Below, piece after piece: positions 54,861 through 64,000 of a stretch of 64,000 nt of DNA. This stretch comes from Purshia tridentata (Eukaryota > Streptophyta > Magnoliopsida > Rosales > Rosaceae). The stretch spans positions 62,422-126,421 of the forward strand of contig QANT01005788.1 in NCBI GenBank assembly GCA_003254885.1. Direction: 5' to 3'. The translations under genes and the position numbers were made by a program. The notes beneath the pieces are model-generated. The model did no database searches, was not told where the DNA came from, and saw nothing but the letters and a program-made list of their open reading frames with translations. Numbering within the stretch: the first letter of the stretch is position 1; each line of letters opens with the position of its first letter.

Positions 54861-57800
54861 ATGAAGCTATTGTGTGCGTTGGGGTTTATGTGGTTAGTGT
54901 TGTGCAGAGGGACAGATGGTTTTGCAGATGTTAATGTGACACATGAAGAAGACTTGCATTATACTGAGAGTAATGTCTTTGGTTATGGTTATGGGGTGTC
55001 TAGCAGACCCTTGATGGTGGGTCTCACTCTTATTGGTGGAGCTGCTGCCAAAGGAGCAGGTTTGCCCCTATCCTTCACCGTACATCCATGCCTATTAATT
55101 AACTACTAAAGAATAAAACAAAAAGAAAAAAAACTATCTTTTATCTGTTCTATTGCATACTAGTTTTTCTTTTCTTTTTTTATAATGATATTACTTTTTA
55201 TCTTGACGGCCACACTTCTTGTGATCTTTTCTTCTTCAAAGTTTGATTCTTTCTCAAACCAGTTGATGGGTTCAATGGCATGACAAGGTCATCTTATTTT
55301 TCTGTTAAAACTCCTCTGTTCTTTGTTAAATGCTCCTTCAGTCATATGATTAGTCTTCAGATAATGCATTTGCCTGCATTGTGCTCTTGATAGTTATTAT
55401 GTTTGCACAAATACCTTGGCTTATTCAATATTTCTAGTGCAGTAAATCATAACATGTGCTGCAGTCTGTTAGTTAAAGTCATTAGAGATTAATACTCAAA
55501 GCTGCTGTAATTTCATGACTTTTATGTTCTCTATGTGCAGTCTGCCTGGATGGAACACTACCTGGTTACCACATCCACCGTGGATATGGGGCAGGAGCAA
55601 ACAGTTGGCTCATTCAGTTGGAGGTATGTCATATGACTCATATTGTAAGGGAGTGCGTGCACACACACATATACTCACTTTTGATGTGAGACTTACTTGT
55701 TAACTCGCCTTTTGTAAAACTTATTTAATGACAGGGAGGTGGATGGTGTGATACAATCAGAAGTTGTCTCTATCGTAAGAAAACTCGTCGTGGTTCATCA
55801 ACATATATGGAAAAGCAGATACCTTTCATAGGGATATTGAACAACAAAGCTGGCCAGAACCCTGGTTATATATCTGACTGCATCCTTATTTACTTATACA
55901 TAGATCACTACTTATCCTACATGGTTCTTTCTGGAGTAGTTAGTAATCTGATTTTACGGATGGAACAATGCATTGCAGATTTTTTCAACTGGAACAGAGT
56001 CAAGGTTCGATATTGTGATGGCGCATCTTTTAGTGGAGACAGTCAAAATGAGGTTAGTGGGAATAAAATGATCATCTATTTATATCTATTTTCTCATGGA
56101 AAGTCTGGCGCCTATTTTCTTAATTTTCAAACACCAGAGATAAGGAACTCAAATGAATTAAAGTTGTTTGTAGACATTGGTTGTTCTGATGTAACAAGGT
56201 CTTTAGTTGTAGAACAATTTTGAGGCAATCATGCCAAACATTAATTTTCAAATCCAAAGTATAGAAACGACTTCGAGATTCTTTATGTTAGCATTGTATT
56301 TTCATCATTCTCAAACCACACTATGGTATCACTTAATTAATGAATCCTTATGGCCAAACCATCTTGAGCAAGGCTTTCTTCATGTCCTCAATTGGTGTCA
56401 TATTCTCCTTCTTACAAATGCACTAATTTCTTCTTATGCTAGTTATCTATTTTGTTATTTCTGTTTTAGCTGCATTCCTTTTTCATAATATTACTTTATC
56501 ACCTACATTCTTTCCTGTTTACTCTTTTTGGGTTTCAATCCTATTATTGGACAACTCAAGAGTTAAAGATATTGTTAAGTTGACCGCACTCTGGTTTCTT
56601 ATTCATAAACTACTGTATGATGATGTCTCTAGAAGAAATTTATTAAATTGGTGAGGTCAACCTTGCCTTGTTTATGGCTAAAAACTAGTTTCTTATTTGG
56701 TGCTCAGGCAGCCCATTTGCAGTTTCGAGGTCAACCTATCTGGGAGGCTGCTATGGAGGATTTAATGTCCAAGGGAATGCGCTATGCTAGTCAGGTTTTG
56801 GTTATTGATTTTCCAGAGATATTGATTTCGATATTTTTATTCTTCTGCTGATATTATACAAATTTACTTTTGGATTTCTAGGCTCTTCTTTCAGGATGTT
56901 CTGCTGGTGGTGTTGCAGCTATTCTCCACTGTGATGAATTCCGTGGAATGTTTCCTGGAACTACTAGAGTCAAGTGCCTTAGTGATGCTGGATTGTTTCT
57001 TGATGCGTAAGAAGCCTTACATCAATTTTCTACATGCCTTTTGGTTTTTACTTGAATAATGACATTGTTATCTGAAATTGCAGAATTGATGTATCTGGTA
57101 GGCGCACCTTAAGAAGTATGTTTAGACGTGTGGTTAGCCTACAGGTACTCCCTGTTTAAAATAGATTTTTCTTCATTTTGCCTTTTTGTTTTTGGCTGGT
57201 CTTCGTTTTGCCTTTTATATTCTAGTACCAAGGGAAAAAGTCTTAGGCTATCCTGATCTGCTTATTCTGGATTGAAACTTGTTTGACCAACTATGGATGC
57301 AAAGTTAACTTTTAAAAGTTAACTTTTTTCAGACTCTCAAATGCCCAAATGGGTACTATTTCTTGTGCTGAAAGTTGTCAATTGGGTAATCTTAATTACT
57401 TTTTCCATCACTAGGTTTTCAACTAGAAAATCCAAGTGGTCACAAAATAAACAGATAGGTAGCTCAGAAATATGAGGGGTATGTCTGAAAAGGGATTTAA
57501 TATGTGGACGTAAATTTGTTGGATATGATGGTAGTATGAACTATATATGGTAATAAGTAGTAATAGTTATAAGCAGAACACAAGTTCAATTCGATCTTTG
57601 AACTCCTAAAAGTTATTCTATTGGTTTGATCTGGGGAACCTTTTAAGAATATAAATCTAATTATATTGCAGGGAGTTCAGAAGAATCTTCCACGGAGTTG
57701 TACCAATCACCTCAAGCCAACTCTGGTAATTTCTTCTCTTGTATTTAATCCTTAGAGAAATTCTCTCAGAAAAAAATGAAAATCTAATGAAGTTTTCCCT

Positions 57801-59005
57801 TCTGTTTTTAGTCTTAATTATTAACTTCATCATCCATTTTCAGTGCTTTTTCCCTCAGCACTTAATTGCAAGTGTGAAGACCCCCCTTTTTCTTCTCAAT
57901 GCAGCTTATGATACATGGCAGGTGAGTTCTTATCTTCACATTCAGTTCATCTGATGAAGGAATACATATGACTATTTTGTTCAAAGTTGAGACAGTTTAA
58001 ATCCTTTGTACTATATGACTCTTAATATGGCTTATAAAAGATCTCTTATGTTGGGAAAAGCGATCCCTTGCCCTTTCAGATTCATATGGTGGTTGAATGC
58101 AAAGCATACATTCTCATGCTTCATGAATAACCTCATATCTTTATGTAGAATTATTATACCCTGTTGACTAATGATCAATTTGAATTTTTTTCCCGTTCAA
58201 TTAGATCCAGGCCAGTTTAGCTCCAGCATCAGCTGATCGAAATGGCCATTGGCATGCATGCACAAAAAATCATGCACGTTGTGCTGCATGGCAGATTGGT
58301 TTTTTGCAAGGTGATCGCATTAGTTCTGTTAGTCTCTTTATTCTTTGTGTTCCAAATGATGATTTAATTATACGTTGAGGCTTTGTGTTTCAGAATTGAC
58401 TACAAATTATTTCGTTTCTTGCTTTAATAAAGCAGGTTTCCGGAATCAAATGCTCAAAGCTGTAAGTGGATTCTCAAGGGCCAGTAAAAATGGTTTATTC
58501 ATAAATTCATGCTTTGCTCATTGCCAGACTGAGAGACAGGATACATGGTTCGCTCAAGGTTCTCCCCAAATTGGATATAAGGTATGTCCTACTGCACTTA
58601 TTATTTCATAATAAGTTAGACAAGTTGATACCATGAAATAATGCTTTCTGGGTATGGTCCTTCCTAGGATGAGTTGAGCAAACCGTGCAGAAAATGTATT
58701 TCAAAGATTTTGTTTGGTCATAGCACATCCTATGCACAAATAAAAGGAAACTGAATTTTAGTTCAGTGGATGGTATAAGAGAAGTTTAATCTTAAAAGGA
58801 AATAGTGACAGGAACCTAGTTAACTATATTTCTTCTGAAACAACCAGGTGAAGAATGTGACTGTCTTGAGCTCATGCAATTGATAATCTACTTGCAGGGG
58901 ATAGCCAAATCTGTCGGAAACTGGTATTTTGATCGTGTTAGCACCAAGGCTATAGATTGTCCGTACCCTTGTGACAAGACCTGCCACAATCTGGTGTTTA
59001 GGTGA
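54861..59005 (+). CDS. PAE: Pectin acetylesterase (CE13)
   Basis: Secreted cell-wall enzyme that removes acetyl groups from pectin. Twelve exons: 54861-55059, 55541-55623, 55735-55864, 55979-56052, 56708-56794, 56882-57006, 57084-57144, 57672-57725, 57844-57921, 58205-58310, 58436-58581, 58898-59005; 1251 nt, 416 aa. The start at 54861 was chosen because it gives a signal peptide ([20 protein letters not shown]); an in-frame ATG at 54780 would place 27 extra residues before it. Family motifs: [31 protein letters not shown], nucleophile Ser198 in SGCSAGG, catalytic Asp294 in NAAYDTWQ, and a His candidate in KNHARC. It ends [15 protein letters not shown], with no GPI signal. The family resemblance to animal Notum is established knowledge. 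Confidence 0.94.
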
Positions 59006-59563
59006 AATTGATGTACCATCTATTTATGTCTTCTCTTCCCCAATTATATTGCCAAGGGCATGTAACATTTATGTTCAATATGATATATTTGCTGTGAAGC
59101 TCAAAGAGTGATCAGCAAGCTCATCTATCAACTTTATAAGCCAATTTATACATGTAAGCAACTTAATATATTTTCACTTATTATGATAACTTTTAGTTGA
59201 GCTTATGCACAACATTGCCTTTCATCAGAAATTGAAATCAAATTTGTCATATACAGATGAGTTGCAACTCAAAAGAAATTCATCCAAAAAATTAAAAAAT
59301 TGTCTAAGAAAATACATGGTAGAAGAAGAAGATAAGAGGTTCATGAAAAATTATATTGTTGCAGGAATACAGAAAATCTTCATTATGAACAGATCATTGG
59401 GCCATATATATATATATATATCAGATTATTACAGCATACTAGCTAGTTGAGTTTTCATTTAATCCAAACTGAGGGGTCATGATGCACATTGTTCCTAATG
59501 GGTCTCTAAAATTTCTAAATACATTGAGCTAAAATACCTAAAAGAACACCTTAAGCTAGTTTG
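59006..59563. other. Convergent 3' region of the pectin acetylesterase and HYH genes
   Basis: Likely the two 3' UTRs. An AT microsatellite lies at about 59405-59420. A + strand frame at 59205-59450 has no family resemblance. Confidence 0.4.
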
Positions 59564-60909
59564 TTAGCTCTTACTTAACTGGTCCTGCTTCTGCTCCATA
59601 CTCTCGTCAACTTTTGGCCTTGTGTTCATAAGAACCTGATACAGAATGTTTTTTAATATTCAACCATTAATTAAAAAGAGTACTTAATTTACATTTGTAA
59701 ACCACAATACTAATTAACAGTAGCTAGAAAGCTCACCTTTCGAAGCATGGTGTTTTCATTGATCAGGGTTGAGATCTTTTCTTCTAACTTTGAATTACCA
59801 TCCTCCAATTCTCTGGCTCTTGATTCCAGTTCGTTGACGTAAACCTTTTTTCTTTCCCGGGCTTGTTGAGCGGATACCCTGTTCCTTAGCAATCTGTCAT
59901 AGTTTAGTAGACAAATTTTGATCAGTGTTGACTGGACTAATCCATGGATAATTGTTATGCAAGTGTCAAGCTACAACCAGATGATCAATGACTAATTAGT
60001 ACACATAGGCCTCATTTAATGCCTAAGATTAGATTGGATATCATAAATTGCTAGATTAATGTGTATTTTAAGGAATAAACTTTTAAGTTTAAGGAAAAAT
60101 ATGGAAAGAAGATGGATTGATCATAAGAAAAAACTTATGCTTTCCAATTCCTTTGAAAAAATGATGGGATTAGTTTTCCTTTATAGCTAATCCATCTTCT
60201 TCCCATCTTCTTTCTTAAGTACAGATGAATCTAGTCATTTTTTTTTCTTAAGTACACATGAATTGAGTCATTCTTCTTCCATAAATACACATGAATCTAG
60301 TAATTATCATATCCAATCTAATCCTAATTAAGCATCAAACAAGGCCATAGTTTAGATGAGCTTCATAATAATTAACTGATACGAGAACCCACACAGAACC
60401 CAGAAAATTGGACAACGAAGCAGAGAGAACTGTGATGTTTTGCAATTGACCAATATTTAGATTTTGGACAATATATGCAGAGCAGTAATAGATTCCCATG
60501 CATCCAGGTAACTTGCTGTTAAATTTGAAATCAATGTTATGAATACATGCAGCATTATTAAGTAGTGAACCTCTAGCTCATTTTAGTTTGACTCCATATC
60601 TACCATATATATGTACGTGCATGCATTTGATAAAGGTTTAATATACAAATTAAAGCAATGCATCACCATAATTGTTTGATAAACGTTGGTATTTATGCAA
60701 TGAGTTAGATCGATATACCTCTTGAGCCGTCTGTACTCCTTATCAACGGGGTTTCGGCCTCTGCGGCGTTTGCCGGGAAAGCCAGTGGTGTGGGGATCAT
60801 CTGAGTTAATCTTATTATTAATGGCATTGGTGTTTACAGTGGTAGAATGCATAGCTTCCACGTCTGGAACTGTGAACATATCTTCATCGCTCTCTTCTGG
60901 ATTAATAGG

Positions 60910-60944
<35 letters not shown>

Positions 60945-61187
60945 TGCACCAAAACCAAGCAATGTCTAATTAACACACGCAGTACAAGTACAATATCCCA
61001 AAATAGATAAGAAGATCAATCCAACTATATGTGTAGATCAAAATTAATAAGGAAACCCACTCATGCAATATTAAGTCACAGAGACCAATTAATTACCTAG
61101 TTTGTTCTTCTTCTTGTTGTTATTTTGAACAAGCTGAGAATCAGAGTTATTGGCATTGAGCCTCCTCCATGAAGAAGAGGACCCAGC

Positions 61188-61218
<31 letters not shown>

Positions 61219-61286
61219 TGTTGCTGGTCCAAAAGTAAGGGATCGACTTCGGCTTTACCATCTTCGGATCTGATTGGGAGAGACAT
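59564..61286 (-). CDS. HYH: bZIP transcription factor HYH (HY5 homolog)
   Basis: Nuclear light-signalling regulator that binds ACGT-core elements with or like HY5. Exons: 61097-61286, 60719-60965, 59737-59893, 59564-59635; 666 nt, 221 aa. The COP1-interaction motif [15 protein letters not shown] marks it as a COP1 target. Then [19 protein letters not shown], the basic region ([20 protein letters not shown]) and the leucine zipper ([40 protein letters not shown]). The KVYVNELES and [12 protein letters not shown] forms match HYH rather than HY5. It is longer than Arabidopsis HYH (about 149 aa) because of an N-terminal extension with 13 Gln and a run of 11 Asp. The second intron holds a MITE. 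Confidence 0.92.
60008..60346. mobile_element. Tourist-like (PIF/Harbinger) MITE in a HYH intron
   Basis: A 339-bp element with inverted ends GGCCTCATTTAATGCCTAAG and, reverse-complemented, GGCCTTGTTTGATGCTTAAT. Inner inverted similarity includes GATTAGATTGGATAT and ATGTGTATTT. It is flanked by a 3-bp ATA repeat (60005-60007 and 60347-60349). It has no coding capacity. Confidence 0.75.
60910..60942. repeat. (ATC)11 microsatellite coding for 11 Asp in HYH
   Basis: Eleven uninterrupted ATC units on + (GAT on the coding strand) in the second exon of HYH, just before the COP1-binding motif. Confidence 0.95.
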
Positions 61287-61360
61287 GTCTGCTTCTCCTA
61301 CCTAGCTAGCTTAGTACCAATACCCTAAACCTCATACATCTTCCTCACTTTCTCAGTCTC

Positions 61361-61382
61361 ATATATTATACACGTGTGACGT
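61361..61382 (-). promoter_or_regulatory. HYH core promoter: adjacent G-box and C-box, with a TATA-like site
   Basis: CACGTG (61371-61376) is directly followed by TGACGT (61377-61382). On the gene's strand a TATA-like stretch (TATAATATAT, 61361-61370) lies just downstream and about 75 bp before the start codon. G-box and C-box are known binding sites of HY5/HYH-type bZIPs, so autoregulation or HY5 control is a reasonable inference. Confidence 0.55.
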
Positions 61383-64000
61383 TGCAGTTGGCCCGGTGAG
61401 TCAGTGAGCCTTCATAGATTTGTGTGTTCTGGGAGTACTTTCGAGTTTTGAGTATTACGATGGAGATGACCAAAGCTTTGGTTCAACAACGGACACGTTG
61501 CTGCATGCACAGCCGCGACTTTAAGGTACACACAACCAACCATTTTCTCAAACATTTTTTCTTTTTCTTTCTTTGGGGTCAATATTTTCTCAGACATTTT
61601 CCCGATTCAATAATCAATATGTCTACACTTTATTTTCGGCCAGATTTTGTTTTAATCCATTTAGTTTGAGTCAAATTTTACTTCAATTCATATAATTTAA
61701 ATTATATCAATTTTATTTTATAATTTCTTAATAGTTGTAATTCAACAATATATGTATAGTTACGTTAATTTTTATTCGATAAAAATAAAATATAGAGTAC
61801 TTAAGCTCTTACATGACTTAGCATTATTTTCATGACTATAATATTATGAATTGTGCACGCTACGTTTTATTTTGTTGATCAAATTGGCAAAATATTATGC
61901 ATGTGTTCTTAATTAGCAACTATTAGGAAATTAACAAAATTAAAAATATAGCCTATAGGGACCAAAAACAATATTTAACCTTTATTTTTTTTCTGCCAAA
62001 TCAATGTGCCTTTTCGGGGTGTTGGGCCTGACTTCTTGTTTGTTTGGGTTGTTTAAGTTTTGGGCCTTGTAAGTAATGGTTATCCTTCTGGGCCTCTTTT
62101 ATGAATTGCTGATTCGCATATCTGGGCCCATTATCCATCCATAAGATATGATGACCTTATTGACCCTCTTCCAAATGACAAGTAACATAGGGCAAATAAG
62201 GTCCAATTTTCTGATGGTGACACTGACAACAACATCTCTGCCAAATTGCCAATTAATTGCCAAGACGAATGGACGAGTACCTCAATTACAAATCCCAACT
62301 TAGGGGTGGGCGCTGGGCGGGGTACCATCCATAAGATATGATGACCTTATTGACCCTCTGCCAAATGCCAAGTAACATAGGGCAAATAAGGTTCAATTTT
62401 CTGATGGTGACACTGACCACAACATCCCTGCCAAATTGCCAAGACGAATGGACGAGTACCTCAATTCCAAATCCCAACTGCAAAGGGGCTGTACGTGTTG
62501 CCCCATAGCCCACAACTATAACAATGTGCCCAACACAACACAACACATGATCGATGAATGTGAAAGACATGCATGATGTTCTATACCATGGGTGCAAATA
62601 AGTTTTTCTCCACAACTACAACAACTATTTACTGCTTCTTTAATGTGAATGTTTTAATGCTTAATCACTTCCACTTGTTTTAGGTGATTATAATATAATG
62701 CAGCTAATTTGCAAGAATGCTTTAAAACTAACTATTTTTTTGGATCTACTATATGATAAAATCTCATAATCTGAACTATTCATTTTTTAGGCCTTACTTC
62801 AAAGATCATTTTTGTCAAAAATTTCGAGAAAGTTATTTTAACTATATGATTATAATAACAATCATTTATTATTTTTTATCGAAAATAATATTCGTTTATT
62901 TATTTGATTATAGTTAGATGGCTAATAATTTTCATGCTGATTAATTTTTTATAATGATAATATTTGAAGTGTGGTCTAAAAATAAATTGTTCGGATTATA
63001 AGATTAGTCATCTAATGGGTCCAAAAAAATGATTAACTTCATATTAACTTACCAAATAGTTACTTTAGGTGCAGGTGAATGGTGTCGGAGGGAGAGGTCC
63101 ATTTCAAATTTTTTTGAGAAAACAAATTAAAGGTGGATTGCCCCTGCCTATAGCTCTGCAGCTCTGCATGTCCACATGCCCTGGGTCAGTTTACAACGTG
63201 GGGCTCTTGGCGTACTTGGCTTTTTGCCCACCCCACCACTCCTCTCAGACGACACAAGCTTTTCAATAATGTGTGCACCAAGTTTCTGCATGTTTAATTT
63301 CTTCTTAATTTGCATTTGTTATATTGAATCCAACTCTTCATTCACCCAATCAAATCAGCAAAACTGTGTGCACACCCACAAACTAGCTACTATGTGCCAT
63401 TACTAGTTATATATAATATGGAAAACTGTTTAAGACAGTACTCTTAAAGTCTAGGGGTTAGTACTGTTATGGACCCCCAAAGCGTTGTGTTTATTTAAAA
63501 TACAAAACTCTATCCATTGTCATGACTCAGTCGGTTTATTTGTCTATCTGTTTCTTGGCTGGCAAGCCAATGAACAACTTCACATTCTATTGCAGAAGAA
63601 TATTTGTTGCTATCAGTTCCAAAGGCGGTTGTTGATTAAGACTTTGTCATATATATTATAATCTAACTTGAAACTCTACAGCCTAATCATTTTTTTTGGA
63701 TGGGATTTAAATTACTAATTAACTATTAAAAAAAAAGTTTGTATAGGAAAAAATAATTCATTAAGTAGAAGGTCATGAATCGATCATGAGCATCACTTTT
63801 TGTGTTAACATGGAAAAGACTTCACTTTTTTTTTCTTTTCTAATTTCAGACCAACTTTTAAGTTTGAACTTTGAACTTTCTGGTCTTACACCACTCAAAA
63901 CCAACATGCTGTGTAGCTGTCAGGAGGTCTGGGACATGCCAAGGCATGAATGCTAGGTGGATTTGATTTTGGCAGTACAAAGCCAACTGAAATTGTATGT
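61383..64000. other. Intergenic region upstream of HYH
   Basis: About 2.6 kb with no recognisable gene on either strand. It holds the tandem duplication listed separately and long AT-rich stretches. Confidence 0.4.
62135..62479. repeat. Tandem duplication of about 160 bp with a GC-rich spacer
   Basis: Copy 1 (62135-62300) and copy 2 (62325-62479) both run from CCATCCATAAGATATGATGA to CAAATCCCAACT. Copy 2 lacks 11 bp. Between them is a 24-bp spacer starting TAGGGGTGGGCGCTGGGC, which looks like a hAT terminal repeat. Confidence 0.85.

Overview
The window is nuclear DNA of a flowering plant. The genes have many short, AT-rich GT-AG introns, and the products are plant-specific (HD2-type histone deacetylase, CSLA mannan synthase, HYH-type bZIP, plastid type II peroxiredoxin, P-class PPR). 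Between the genes lie MITEs, a Helitron, a solo LTR and a fragment of plastid DNA. Gene structure and protein similarity fit a eudicot. A woody Rosaceae such as Prunus is my guess, not something the sequence proves.

Layout. 1-3121 (+): HD2 histone deacetylase, first exon outside the window. 4832-7652 (-): U2AF35, the small U2AF splicing subunit. 7833-7915 (+): tRNA-Leu(UAA). 9009-13662 (-): cytosolic enolase in 17 exons. 13.7-17.4 kb: AT-rich spacer with a MITE-like element that contains a piece of chloroplast psbB. 17539-18240 (+): intronless plastid peroxiredoxin PRXIIE. 19592-22054 (-): intronless PPR protein. 22362-22827: hAT-type MITE. 23846-28413 (-): CSLA9-like glucomannan synthase. 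29504-30521: solo LTR with a perfect 5-bp target duplication. 34967-35419 (-): small charged protein of unknown function. 35687 to about 37200: non-autonomous Helitron. 37900-39824 (+): F-box/kelch protein whose start codon is split by an intron. 40.7-41.3 kb: tandem repeats. 41576-48588 (+): PIG-O, the GPI ethanolamine-phosphate transferase, in 20 coding exons. 49078-49511: long-TIR MITE. 50460-50693: Tourist-like MITE. 50856-53333 (+): NRT1/PTR (NPF) transporter with a start-codon-only first exon and a GC-AG intron. 54861-59005 (+): pectin acetylesterase. 59564-61286 (-): HYH-type bZIP with a second Tourist-like MITE in an intron. 61.3-64 kb: upstream spacer with a short tandem duplication.

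The genes do not form a pathway cluster. They are independent housekeeping, cell-wall (CSLA, pectin acetylesterase), RNA-processing and signalling genes, as expected in ordinary euchromatin. I rebuilt the exons by matching splice sites, reading phase and family alignment from memory. Every complete multi-exon model closes in frame at a length typical of its family or close to it. I found no CRISPR array, operon or other unknown system. The most interesting items are gene-structure oddities (split ATG, GC-AG intron, ATG-only exon), the psbB fragment, the Helitron, the related Tourist-like MITEs and a paired G-box/C-box in the HYH promoter.
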